Positions 9,901 to 19,256 of a stretch of DNA of 64,000 nucleotides are shown here, piece after piece; positions within the stretch are counted from its first letter, which is position 1; the number at the start of each line of letters is the position of its first letter. This stretch comes from Caecitellus pseudoparvulus (Eukaryota > Bigyra: Bicosoecida). The stretch lies in NCBI GenBank assembly GCA_965644315.1, contig CBFFRQ010000080.1:186001-250000 (forward strand). Direction: 5' to 3'. The notes below the pieces were generated by a model. That model was not told the DNA's origin and did no database searches. It was given only the letters and a program-made list of their open reading frames with translations. Made by a program: the position numbers and the translations under genes.

Positions 9901-12900
9901 AGGGCCTGCGCACGATCCCGTCGAAGCGCCAGCCCTTGCGCACTGACTGCCGACAGCGCCTGCTGGGTCTCGCTGCGCGTCTGGGCCGGCGAGGCATTGG
10001 CAGTGATGTGGCAAGCGTTGTGCGCCTGTTCCAACAAGGCTCCGGCAAGGGCACGGGGGATGAAGGTGGGCATGGTGATGTGGTTTTGCACCACGCGGCA
10101 AGTGCGGCTGCAGTGGCCATCTTCACGCACGCTGCAAGTGCTGAAGTCCCCCTCCACTCGCACCTGCTCTCACGCCTCCTCCCAGCCTTGGCACTGAGCA
10201 TGACTGGCTCAGGAGAAGGCGAAGGCGGTTCAGCGGATGACATGGCCCCCCCATCAAAGGCACACAGGCCTCTTTGGGAGCTCCTCACAGGCATGCGCTT
10301 TGGGGAGGGGGGTGTGTGGGGGCAAGCAGCTCTTGGGAGCATGCTAGCTCTGGCTAAGTGCACACCCCCCCTGAGCATTCGCACTGCATCTGTGTACTTG
10401 CCTGTAGAAATCGACGCCACGGCGCGGCCTTCACTGGAAGCGTTGTGTGCGGGGGAATCAGCAAGCAGCGCCGTCGTGGCTGCAATTGAGCGGCAGAGTG
10501 CCCCGCGCCCAGCGGACGCCGCCAGCTGCCGCACGACGCAGCGCTTGAGGGGCACGCTCAGTGCCGCCTTGCCTGCTGCAGGATCGGCAATCGACTCCCT
10601 ATCCCCCCCTCATGTCCTGTACATCTCAGCCGTGCTGCACTTAGAGTGCTTGCGCGCTGCAGCTTCGGGGTCAGCTTCGCACGCCTTCACCTACCTTCAC
10701 AACCCTGCATTAGCTCCGCTATCTGCAAGCGACACACCACACGCGGAGTCAGCTGGAGAGCGTGCATTCGCGGCTTCTGAACTCGCCGCTGGCGGAGGTG
10801 CCATTGGTCCTGACGCGAGCAAAGCGGCCACCTTGGGGCACTTGCGATCTTGCTTGGCGGCTGCGGCCGATGCTGCGCTGACAGTGGCTCTGCGGGCGGC
10901 CCACTCAGGTAAAATTGACGCGAAGGGGCCTGCAGTGGACATGGCTCAGTTTCTCATTGCATCTGCGGGGCACCGACAGTCCACTGTGCGAAAGCAAGCG
11001 TCCCAGGCACTATCACGAGTGACGACAGCCGTGCCGCAGCTGCTGTGGAACTCGCGCGTCCTGGAGACTCTCATGAATGCCACTGAAGCGTTGGCGGCGC
11101 GAGCAGTGCAAGGTATGCAGCCATTGCCACCTGCCGCGTCCAGGGCGGCGCCGCCGTCAGCTGCGACGACGGTGCACGATATGAGCAGCGGAGTGGCCGT
11201 GTCAGCCGGCCCAGGTGCTGGCGACGGCGTGTTGGCGTCCCCGACAGCGTTCGTTGGGCAAGGGCAACGACTTGCCATTCCTGCGGCCCCTCTCCAGGGG
11301 CAAGCAGCTCAGAGCAGCCCTGCGGGTTTGGAGGAAGTTGGCCCGTTGGTGCTGCCTGGCTGCAGGCATCACCTCGAGTGCCCGACTTCGGGCCAGGCGC
11401 TCGCGGTTGTGGCAGTGGAGGTTGCAGAGTTGACTGCCCAGTGGCTGGCTGCAGCCATTGGACATGGCTCTGGGCCCCGTGTCGTGGACTTGCTCAGCTC
11501 TCAGTTGGCGCGTTTCTCTGGCATCATGACCGCCGTGTCAAGCCTGCACTCGCCTCACCCATCCTCAGCCGGCGCAGGCTCCCCAGCATCTGCGCACACC
11601 CTCGCATATCCACCCCCCGGCGGCCTTCTCACAGCGCTCGCGGTCGCAGCACCCACTGCTGCAGCGTCTGGGCAGGCCCTCGTCTGCCCACCAACAGGGA
11701 CCTCGGGCTTGCCGGCAACCAGCGGAGTGGCTGCGGCAGCCCAGGCTGTCGTGGCGGCGCTGGGTGGAGCTGCAGGTGCGCAGGGGGATGACTCGCTGGG
11801 AGCAGCTGCGACATCGTCTGCTTGGAGTACGGCGCTAGTTGCAGCAGTGCGCTCCGACGCGCTGGCTCTGCCGGGTGCCCACCGCCCAACTCAGTTGCCC
11901 ACTGGCGGGACTGTGACGCGTCCTGCTCTAGCAGCTCTCTCAGCCCTCCTTGCCCCCTCTGCCCCGCCCGACTCAACGCACCCCTTGGCCATGGTGCCTG
12001 GCTTACTGCCGTTGGGATCTGGCCCTCCAACGGACTTTTCGTCCCCTTCAGGAGGAGCCCCCACTGTCAGCTTGCTAGCAGGTGGCTCTGGTGCCGAGAC
12101 GCTTGCCCAGTTGCAGCGGCGGTCCTATTTCTTGGGTCTCGTACAAGGCATGGCAGACCACCACGAGCGACTGCGTGCCAAGGCGGTGAGGTCCTCAGCG
12201 AAGCAATTTGCCGCACGCCTGGCTGCAGGTGCATCTCACGCCCATGCAGACTCGCCCAACCTTGGGCCTGCGCACCTCGCCATCGAGGAAGAACTGGTGG
12301 CGCAAGGAGATGCCCTGCTCACCACTGCAGCCCGCAGGTGGGCAGCTGAATCCGCAGGCCTGGCGCTGCGCGCAACATTGGAAGCTTCTGAAGCAGGGAG
12401 TGATCCTGCCGCTGCTCCCCAGCCCCGGGAGCTGGCGCGGCTTGTCAGCAGCAGGTGGGCACGCCGAGTGCGAGCCGCAGCATCCAAGCGGCCCAGTGCC
12501 GCACCACCTTCCGACGACAGCGCCTCGCGGGATGCCGATGCCCACGAGGCAGCTGAGATAGAGCGGGAGGGCGTCGCCGACTCAAGTCCCGGGCCAGCAG
12601 CGGTGCTTCGCCTGCTCCCCGCCGTCGTGCGCCTGGCGGTGGCTGGCTGGCGGTACGCAGCCAGGGCGCGCCAGCGCATGGCAAAGAACTTCGACGGGCT
12701 GGTTACGAAGCAAGTGAACATGTGCGCTGCGTACTTGGTGTGGCACCACCTAGCCTGGCAAGCTGAACACCCAGACGCCAAAGGCGACCAGGATCCACAG
12801 ACTGATGCCACCGCAGCCGCTGCTGCGTTGGCCCCCCCCAGCGCTGCTTCCACAGCCTTTGGAGTGGCGGGTCGCCTGGCGGGGGCGTCGGGGACTTCGC

Positions 12901-15900
12901 CGAGTGCCCTGGACTCCGCCGAAGCGTATCAGCCTCCTCCTGTCATCATTGTATACCTTGTTTGGCTGCCAGTCAGAGCGCACTCATCTGGAGTGATGGA
13001 GGCCGCCGTGGCTGCATGGGAGTGGCTGCTTGCGGCTGTGCCGCAAGCCCGTGTGCAGTTGCTCGCCGAGGTCTTGGCAGCTTGGCGGTGGTCGGTTGCT
13101 CAGGGTTGGGGGCTGTTCTCAGGCAAGCAGTGGCAGTTCGCCCTGTCTGTGGACCCAGCTACAGGGGAGGCACAGTCTGGTGCGGCGGCCAGCGGAGGCC
13201 ACCCAGGCCCGGAGCTGTACGCGCCCCTGCCACAGGGTCTCGCAGGCGGGCGCTTTTCAGAAGCTGCGGCCCACCAGCACAACTCTGGTGTGGCCTCTAC
13301 TCCGCTACCGGCAGACATGGTGAGTGTGGAGCCGCACCGCGTCTGGTTGGGCTTTTGGGCAAGGGTCTGGGGTACTGCGTTGGCGGGGGGCCACGTGGGG
13401 CAGAGCACGCTCATCGCACAGGCTGTTTCAGCAGCCTTGGCATCACCCCAGCGCCTGTGTACCCACCCTGCTGCCCTCGGCACCCGCCTGCGTCTCGTGC
13501 ACCTTGCGCTGACGGTTCTCCAGGCGATGCATCATCCACGGTATGCCACAGCGGCCCCCAAGCTGCGCACCGCCCCAGGACTGGCAGGGCTCACGGCTGG
13601 CCTCGCTGATGCTCACAGCCAGGTTGCCGACGCGGACATTTCGCTTGTCGCGGCTGACCGTGACCTGGCGCACGGCGTGTCTGGCGGCTGGTGGGAGCCC
13701 AGAGGGGACTTGGGCGGTTCCTCCGGCATCGCTCGAGGCGACTCAGGGGTCGCCCCCCCTGCTCACGGCGGCGCGGGGCGCGTGGCTCCCCTCAGCCTGA
13801 GGTCGGTTGGTGTTCCATCACAGTCCGGTGAAGCGTCCAGCACCCTTCTGCAACCCTCGCTCACCTTCTCCGTGCCCACAACGCAAGACGCAAGGGCGGC
13901 CGCTTTGTCTCGCAGCCTCTCCGGTGCTCGTGGCAGTGCCTCCATGCCACGACTCGGTGGTGTGGCAGCATGGAATGGACCACTTGCTGGCGTGGATGCA
14001 GCGCTCGCGGCATATGGGGCTCGGCACATCGAGGAGGCAAGAGAGGGGGGGGCCTCGCCTCGGCGCAGGGCCGCCCCCCGCTTCGCCTTTGCCTTGCATG
14101 ACACGACACCAGGGGCAGACGGTGGGCTTGGAAATGCCCCGTCCGTGCCTCCCCCCAGCGCATATGGCTCGGCAGCCACCGCTGCCGATGCTGATGCCGA
14201 AAGCGCACAGCCTTCTTGGACCTCCTTGGGCGTGGGATCCTTGGGGCTCTTCCGTTCCAGAATTCTCGCGGCAGTGCTGGAGTGGTTCAAGAGTCCTCCC
14301 TCATGGTATGAGGCTGTGACGTCCCAGCACCGCCTGCGCGCAGACTGGCCGTACCTCGTCTCCACCATGCAGCTGCTATCGGCCGACCGCGCCTTTTGGT
14401 ACTCCTCAGCTGTGCCCAATCGCCGCACCGTAGAGGCAGCAGCGCCAGCGGCTGCTGCCGCTGGTTTGGCAGCAGCAGGGCTTCATGGTGACGCCGTGGC
14501 ACTCATGACAGGCCGACCAGCTGGAACGTCAGGGGGGGGCACGGTTGGGTCCGGTCCAGGCTCACGGAACTACCCGTCCATGGCGGGTGCCTTGTCCAAG
14601 TGGGGCAGCCAGACCGCAACTGGCAGCCCTACGCACTGCACGGAGCCGACGCGGAGCTTGCTGCCGCTGCTTCGCCCTCACAGCTCGTTGAGGCTCCCTT
14701 CCCAGCCACCTTCGGAAGGGGCGACCTCACCCTCCCCGTGGGTCACTGCTGCTCGGCACGCGTTTCCAAGCACCAGCTCCATCGGCTCCGAAGCGCTGGG
14801 CGGCGAGCATGTCTCCATCATTGCTGCTACTCGTCGAGGAAGTGGGCTGGGTGATCTCGGACTCGGGCAAGCACCTGGCGTTTCTCTTGGCCACCAGCTG
14901 CAAGGTGGCATGCGCTCATCATACGCTGGCCTTGGGCAGGGCACGGCCGAGGCAGGCAGCGTGCTGAGCGATGGTGCAGCCTCCGGGGACGGGTTCGCCT
15001 TCACTGGCGTTGATGACACCGGCGCTGGCGCGGCTGTGGGCCCAGATGCGCTCACGTCCCTGGCACTTGGCCTCGCAGCTTCAGCGAACGCTGCACCAGA
15101 TGGCCGGGAGTACACAACCCTGTACGCAGCCGCCCAGCTTGCCTACACACGCCACTTGAGCGTTGCCTGCCAAACCCTCCAGGCAGGCGGCCGAGCAGCC
15201 GCTGGCTCAGGGTTGCCCGTGGAGGAAGGTGCGGGGGGCATGTCGACTTCCACTGCGAAGCGTGGCAGCAGCCTGCTTAAGCACTGCCGGGCTTTGCTGG
15301 AGGCACACCCCATCGCTGACCTCGCCCACACACGCCTTCGTGCCCCATCAGGCGGGGTTTCCGTCGCGTCAGGGGACAGCGCCGAGACTGGAAGTGTAGT
15401 GCTCACCGGAGCGTGGGGGGTGCGGGCTGGTCTGTCTCGTCAGGCGCCGTCCAGCCTGCCTCCTGATGCCTTGGCACGCGATGCCCAATACCAGGGCCAA
15501 GAGGGGGGTGGGCTTGGCAGTATCCCTGACGCGTCCAGCTCGGAGGCTTTCCCCGGCCAAACTGCTCTATCCGCTGTCGCTGGACAAGTGGCTGTTGCTT
15601 TGCTGCTGCTGGCCAACGAAGCCGACAGGCAAGTGGCATGGCACAACCCCCTTTCATTGCCAGCCCGCCGGTTGCCCAACGAAAGCATGGTGTCTTTGCA
15701 TGTTTATGCGCGTTCCCAAGGTCTGGACGGGAGCTCACGAAGTGCCTCTGACAGCGCGCTGCGTGGCGTGGACATGGGGGGGGGTCCGTCGCACCTGTCT
15801 GCAGGCGTGCCTGGGCAGCCCAGCACCCCTTTCGGAGTGATGGGCGGCGCAGTGAAGCACGCAACGTACATCGGTGGAGGTGCAGATGCGGCACAGTCGG

Positions 15901-18900
15901 TGAGCCCAGCGGCCTCACACCGTGGGTCCTTGCCAGGTGATGCATGGCACCCTGAAGCGGCAGCGAACAAGTGTGCATCGAGCGTCGGGCGCAGTGTACC
16001 AGCATTGCAAGGTACCGCAATGTCTTATGGACTCCAGGGCAGCACGTGGCGAGCGCACGTCTTGGCGGCATGGAATGTGGATCCAGCTGCAGCAGTGGCC
16101 CTAGGCACACACTTCCCTGCCGTCCCGGCTGTTGCCACGACGCTTCGCGAGGTTGTCCAGGCATCCCCAACTTCTGTGCTCAGCTGCCCAGCCGCAGTGC
16201 AGTACCTCGTGACTTGGGAGACTGTGGAGCAGTGCGCGCCTTGCCTGTCATGGCTCAGTTCTTGGGCGGTGGCTGCGCCTCCCCTTGCGCTGCGCCTGCT
16301 GTCGCGCGTGGCCCCGGAAGGCTCCTTGCAGCGGCCACTTGCATCCCACCCTGCAGTCATGGCGTATGTTGTTCGCAGCTTGCGCCACCAGGCCCCCAGT
16401 ACCATTGTGTTTTATTTGCCTCAGCTGGTGCAAGCCCTCCGGCACGATGGTGGTGGTTTGCTGGCAGACTTCTTGCTGGGAGTCTCCCAGGTTTCAATGT
16501 TAGTTGCGCACCAACTCATGTGGTCATTGTCCACTGAGAGCAAGCAGGAGGAGGGCGGGGAGGGTGACGCGACGCACGGTTTTATGGGTGAGCTGCCCGG
16601 ACAAGACACTCTGCCTCAGCGTGCCAGTGCCCTGTTTGAGCGGGTGCAGGCTTCCTTCCCCCCCCTCGCCGAGGCAATGTTCCGAACCCAGTACGATTTC
16701 TGGGATGCCATCACGGACATTTCTGGTCGCCTCAAGCGCGAAGTGCCATCCAAGTCCGACCGCAGCGCCAAAATCAAGAGTTTCATCAGTCAGCTCTCGG
16801 CTCGTGCCCGTGCTGATGTGCACGAGTACGTGGCTAAGCTCGCAGACACGGCGAAGCGCAGCCCACCGACTGCGGGTGCCGTCCCCGAGCGCTTTGTTCG
16901 TTTGCGCGGTGACGCTAAGCTCGCTGGTGCTGCTGGGACACTGCATGTTGGAGTGAGCGACATCCTCTCCCGCGAGTATGCTGCTCGTCGTACTTTGCAG
17001 GCGGCTGACGCCGTGTCCGGCGCTTCAAGTGAAGCTGCTGTGGATGAGGCACCAGCGCTGGATGGTGCACCTGGGTCGCCCGCTCCGCCAGTCTCCGACT
17101 TAGGGGCTGCCGCCGTCCCGTCAGGCAGGGCGCAGGACATTGTTCGGAGTGAACTTGCGGCTGTGTTGCGCGACAGCGTCTTGTACCTGCCAACAAATCC
17201 GGACTTCAGGCTGATCACGGTGAGGGAGGATTCTGGCCGCGCCATGCAGTCAGCTGCAAAGTGCCCATTCATGCTTTCGTTCAACGTCACGCCTTTCCAT
17301 GGACCAGACGCTGCTTTCCAGAAGCAGCTTCAGGCACTCGAGGAGCCACCCAGCTCGTCCTCCTCCGAGCCCATGCCTGGCTCTACAAGCTCCCCTCGGC
17401 GCGGGGGCAAGCCAGGGGTGTGGAGTCGCACCAAGCAACAGCTGGTGCAGCGCTACCGCCGGCTCCGGGGCCGCCGCAGGGTATCTCTACCTTCAGAAAG
17501 CGCCGAGGAGCCTACGGAAGACAGTGACGAAGAGGTGATCATGTTTCTGGCACAGGAAGAAGGTGAGGAGCAGGATGACATGGTGCTTGTGGTGCCAGAG
17601 GACTTCAGCGAGCAAGTTGGGGACGGCATCGTTATCCCAGCGTCCCACACTCCGGCAAAGAAGGCAGGGCTGCGCTGGAACCTGCAACGCATCAAGCGCA
17701 CGTCAGACCACACCCGGGCAGTGCTCGCGGTGAAGTCTGCAGAGCTGTCATCGTCTTTCGCCCGCAACAAGCTGTCTCTTCAGCGCGCGCTGCGGCGAGG
17801 TGCGGCTGACGTGGCATCTCGCGTTCGTTCTGTGATGGGTGGCGCCAGTGGCGAAGCAGCTGCCCAGGCAGGCCCAGCTGAGGGCGAGTCATTCCTGCAC
17901 ATGCCTTCTCCGACAATCGACGCCGAGGAAGCGGCCGCATTGGAAGGCGAAACGATGGAGGGAGGTGTGGACTTGTCGGCTTTGGAAGATGCGCGGGAAG
18001 AGTCCGAGGAGACCCGGCCTGACGACGTCGACGACTTTGACTTGTCTTCGCTCTCGTCATTCTCTGCATCAGTGGCCTCCGCAGACGAGGAAGCCAGAGA
18101 GCCACAGCACACTTTGGAGCCAGAGCAAAAAGCTGAGGCTCCCAGCGCCTCTGTCTCCTCGGCAGATGGAGTGAATTCTGTCTCGTCAGGCGCGGCAGCC
18201 TCCGGGGAACCTGGTGGCCCCAGCTCAGCTCCCACAAAGACGAGTGACAGCGGCCGCTCCATCAAGCAGCGAGTCGCCGCTGCTTTGAGTTCAGCGCGCA
18301 AGTCAACGAAGCGCATTCGGATCAAGCGGTTCAGGCTCCGGCGCCGGCGCAAGGCACCGCCAGCTCCACAAGCACCGACCCGAGGGGCACTTCAACACCC
18401 CAGCCTCCCCGGCACAGCTCGTGCCATGGCCACGCGTTCAAAAGCCATTATCTTTAAGGTGTACGACGACATTCGCCAGGATGCCTTGGCGCTGCAGCTG
18501 ATTGGGATGCTGAAGGCATCCTTCGATACCACTGCGACAGGCTTGACCACCTTCCCGTACCGCGTGGTCCCTTCTCGTGTCGGGTCTGGGAAGGATGCGG
18601 GGGGGCTTCTGGAAGTAGTGCCGAATGCGCGGTCCATGGATGATATTGGCAAAAGCGGCAACCCGTCGTTGTACCACTACTTCGTCAACAAGTTTGGTCG
18701 GCCAGGTACGCCAGCATTTGATGCAGCGCAGCGCAACTTTGCCCGCTCTTCCGCATCGTACGCTGTGGCGTGCATGCTGTTGTGGATCAAGGATCGCCAC
18801 AACGGCAACATCCTTGTGAATGGGGATGGTCACCTCATCCACATTGACTTTGGCTTCCTGCTGGGCATCTCGCCTGGTGGGAATTTGGGCTGGGAGACTG

Positions 18901-19247
18901 CTGCATTCAAGTGGACCCAGGAGATGATGGACATCTTGGGTGGAGAAGGCTCGGAGCCGTACCAGTACTTCATGCAGCTGACTGCGAGGGCGATGTTGCT
19001 GGCCCATCAGCTGGCCGAGCCCTTGTCAACCTTAATCGGCGGTATGGCTGACTCTGGGCTGGACTGTTTTAAGTTCGACTATACCCTGCAGTTCTTGCGG
19101 CAGCGGCAGCGGTGGTCCGACACCCCCTTGGAGGTGGTGGACTTCATGCTGGACCGCATCCGCGACGCGGCGAATAACCCGAGCACCTGGTCGTACGACG
19201 GTATTCAGAAGGCACAGAACAACATTCACTCGCAGACATGGCAGTAG
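6969..19247 (+). CDS. PI4KA: Phosphatidylinositol 4-kinase type III alpha, very large
   Basis: This is one uninterrupted exon of 12,279 nt encoding 4092 residues, about twice the usual 2,000-2,100 of PI4KA. The C-terminal 300 residues carry the lipid-kinase core: FKVYDDIRQDALALQLI in the N-lobe, IKDRHNGNILVNGDGHLIH in the catalytic loop (about residue 3943), IDFGFLL at the metal-binding motif, then PGGNLGWE, which is typical of PI4KA. An upstream helical (PIK-type) region is expected and fits the block from about 16,000 to 17,350. The rest is Ala/Ser/Gly-rich, probably HEAT-like solenoid with disordered insertions. An acidic stretch with a basic Arg/Lys-rich segment (about 17,450-18,360) sits just before the kinase lobe. 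The family makes PI4P at the plasma membrane with EFR3/TTC7 partners. The extra length and lack of introns are the odd points. The TAG stop is 9 bp from the convergent neighbour's stop. Confidence 0.93.
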   Translation: MSRQGVAGLVRGVAAAAAASSSSPLAVLQHLLAIAPSPTAEAPGGETVHVRLSSTQREAVCAVLEYFLSTYGRNAAKLIPTLSAWLGALPHLSPHRDNQDYSARLSSGVLEAMRSIRMATKPLSEAFVSVLERFSVTRGVLDGLDHLAGRHRDAGFSVSPRGLAPLTCLQGLLHALACFDKGRLPFSATQLLRIKAVLLFFARRLEGMTTASGSGAVAQPTADAGHATPAGLALPSDAETQSMSQPSASALRAALIASILHTLAATCTNSDFAPGTAEAAGAASSSALLSRSASTDTLWVRSPQASNEDSAASGTASPHPGVEAVESITPTEPTVLSDREPQPLSSSPEGTSVRPPPVPSPPLFPRDRLLSSDAIHTMSAWGGAVPGLSELGALAKLHATPETWGGGDSPSSPSHVGHSLGVLAVALAERHAASLHAQVRLGAVRLLTKAALLLPPMAARVHALLLEDLTVTATHPEADVGLLLGLSTALVQLVPFYPTSAALVEAGIAEDFDAAAGILSSLAAAAASRPLQSALCDMPVHPERLRSTLTVFGSLLTPDAGAFAVPPDGSKPATGPVSAFKSRPAIGSVGRRRGRMGRAFKARRTTSWSSGSSARRLDGPVSPALGPSTPAFAFEGASILGTGETIGPGGVPTMSGHASTSSGQTKAFDTLAAGTAPPVLVPKHPVREALLSCMCAAAGLEVTGQGKAAAGPVLGTTVATLSAAVSLAAIAKSTLSKRRGLAHASRSTVRQDIEKGSQEGEAAAISLDTMQQLLRQARNMMSGARDKGALGPKRVTRTATASHGTGVQGKGKKTESAESQTLAALQAGCGAWASAFAAAAAAVEVVGALMRSLDCKAATRQAGERLLALMTSECDSCADDPYFCRLATLCRPAAPQSSSQVASSPQAAAMQAAVYAACRRWMQQLLATLVDAALLSYRVYAPVAAALVARFDSPPGNDPHRLSPCVRDIPAALAQLAEGLRTIPSKRQPLRTDCRQRLLGLAARLGRRGIGSDVASVVRLFQQGSGKGTGDEGGHGDVVLHHAASAAAVAIFTHAASAEVPLHSHLLSRLLPALALSMTGSGEGEGGSADDMAPPSKAHRPLWELLTGMRFGEGGVWGQAALGSMLALAKCTPPLSIRTASVYLPVEIDATARPSLEALCAGESASSAVVAAIERQSAPRPADAASCRTTQRLRGTLSAALPAAGSAIDSLSPPHVLYISAVLHLECLRAAASGSASHAFTYLHNPALAPLSASDTPHAESAGERAFAASELAAGGGAIGPDASKAATLGHLRSCLAAAADAALTVALRAAHSGKIDAKGPAVDMAQFLIASAGHRQSTVRKQASQALSRVTTAVPQLLWNSRVLETLMNATEALAARAVQGMQPLPPAASRAAPPSAATTVHDMSSGVAVSAGPGAGDGVLASPTAFVGQGQRLAIPAAPLQGQAAQSSPAGLEEVGPLVLPGCRHHLECPTSGQALAVVAVEVAELTAQWLAAAIGHGSGPRVVDLLSSQLARFSGIMTAVSSLHSPHPSSAGAGSPASAHTLAYPPPGGLLTALAVAAPTAAASGQALVCPPTGTSGLPATSGVAAAAQAVVAALGGAAGAQGDDSLGAAATSSAWSTALVAAVRSDALALPGAHRPTQLPTGGTVTRPALAALSALLAPSAPPDSTHPLAMVPGLLPLGSGPPTDFSSPSGGAPTVSLLAGGSGAETLAQLQRRSYFLGLVQGMADHHERLRAKAVRSSAKQFAARLAAGASHAHADSPNLGPAHLAIEEELVAQGDALLTTAARRWAAESAGLALRATLEASEAGSDPAAAPQPRELARLVSSRWARRVRAAASKRPSAAPPSDDSASRDADAHEAAEIEREGVADSSPGPAAVLRLLPAVVRLAVAGWRYAARARQRMAKNFDGLVTKQVNMCAAYLVWHHLAWQAEHPDAKGDQDPQTDATAAAAALAPPSAASTAFGVAGRLAGASGTSPSALDSAEAYQPPPVIIVYLVWLPVRAHSSGVMEAAVAAWEWLLAAVPQARVQLLAEVLAAWRWSVAQGWGLFSGKQWQFALSVDPATGEAQSGAAASGGHPGPELYAPLPQGLAGGRFSEAAAHQHNSGVASTPLPADMVSVEPHRVWLGFWARVWGTALAGGHVGQSTLIAQAVSAALASPQRLCTHPAALGTRLRLVHLALTVLQAMHHPRYATAAPKLRTAPGLAGLTAGLADAHSQVADADISLVAADRDLAHGVSGGWWEPRGDLGGSSGIARGDSGVAPPAHGGAGRVAPLSLRSVGVPSQSGEASSTLLQPSLTFSVPTTQDARAAALSRSLSGARGSASMPRLGGVAAWNGPLAGVDAALAAYGARHIEEAREGGASPRRRAAPRFAFALHDTTPGADGGLGNAPSVPPPSAYGSAATAADADAESAQPSWTSLGVGSLGLFRSRILAAVLEWFKSPPSWYEAVTSQHRLRADWPYLVSTMQLLSADRAFWYSSAVPNRRTVEAAAPAAAAAGLAAAGLHGDAVALMTGRPAGTSGGGTVGSGPGSRNYPSMAGALSKWGSQTATGSPTHCTEPTRSLLPLLRPHSSLRLPSQPPSEGATSPSPWVTAARHAFPSTSSIGSEALGGEHVSIIAATRRGSGLGDLGLGQAPGVSLGHQLQGGMRSSYAGLGQGTAEAGSVLSDGAASGDGFAFTGVDDTGAGAAVGPDALTSLALGLAASANAAPDGREYTTLYAAAQLAYTRHLSVACQTLQAGGRAAAGSGLPVEEGAGGMSTSTAKRGSSLLKHCRALLEAHPIADLAHTRLRAPSGGVSVASGDSAETGSVVLTGAWGVRAGLSRQAPSSLPPDALARDAQYQGQEGGGLGSIPDASSSEAFPGQTALSAVAGQVAVALLLLANEADRQVAWHNPLSLPARRLPNESMVSLHVYARSQGLDGSSRSASDSALRGVDMGGGPSHLSAGVPGQPSTPFGVMGGAVKHATYIGGGADAAQSVSPAASHRGSLPGDAWHPEAAANKCASSVGRSVPALQGTAMSYGLQGSTWRAHVLAAWNVDPAAAVALGTHFPAVPAVATTLREVVQASPTSVLSCPAAVQYLVTWETVEQCAPCLSWLSSWAVAAPPLALRLLSRVAPEGSLQRPLASHPAVMAYVVRSLRHQAPSTIVFYLPQLVQALRHDGGGLLADFLLGVSQVSMLVAHQLMWSLSTESKQEEGGEGDATHGFMGELPGQDTLPQRASALFERVQASFPPLAEAMFRTQYDFWDAITDISGRLKREVPSKSDRSAKIKSFISQLSARARADVHEYVAKLADTAKRSPPTAGAVPERFVRLRGDAKLAGAAGTLHVGVSDILSREYAARRTLQAADAVSGASSEAAVDEAPALDGAPGSPAPPVSDLGAAAVPSGRAQDIVRSELAAVLRDSVLYLPTNPDFRLITVREDSGRAMQSAAKCPFMLSFNVTPFHGPDAAFQKQLQALEEPPSSSSSEPMPGSTSSPRRGGKPGVWSRTKQQLVQRYRRLRGRRRVSLPSESAEEPTEDSDEEVIMFLAQEEGEEQDDMVLVVPEDFSEQVGDGIVIPASHTPAKKAGLRWNLQRIKRTSDHTRAVLAVKSAELSSSFARNKLSLQRALRRGAADVASRVRSVMGGASGEAAAQAGPAEGESFLHMPSPTIDAEEAAALEGETMEGGVDLSALEDAREESEETRPDDVDDFDLSSLSSFSASVASADEEAREPQHTLEPEQKAEAPSASVSSADGVNSVSSGAAASGEPGGPSSAPTKTSDSGRSIKQRVAAALSSARKSTKRIRIKRFRLRRRRKAPPAPQAPTRGALQHPSLPGTARAMATRSKAIIFKVYDDIRQDALALQLIGMLKASFDTTATGLTTFPYRVVPSRVGSGKDAGGLLEVVPNARSMDDIGKSGNPSLYHYFVNKFGRPGTPAFDAAQRNFARSSASYAVACMLLWIKDRHNGNILVNGDGHLIHIDFGFLLGISPGGNLGWETAAFKWTQEMMDILGGEGSEPYQYFMQLTARAMLLAHQLAEPLSTLIGGMADSGLDCFKFDYTLQFLRQRQRWSDTPLEVVDFMLDRIRDAANNPSTWSYDGIQKAQNNIHSQTWQ

Positions 19248-19256
19248 TGTGCCCGT

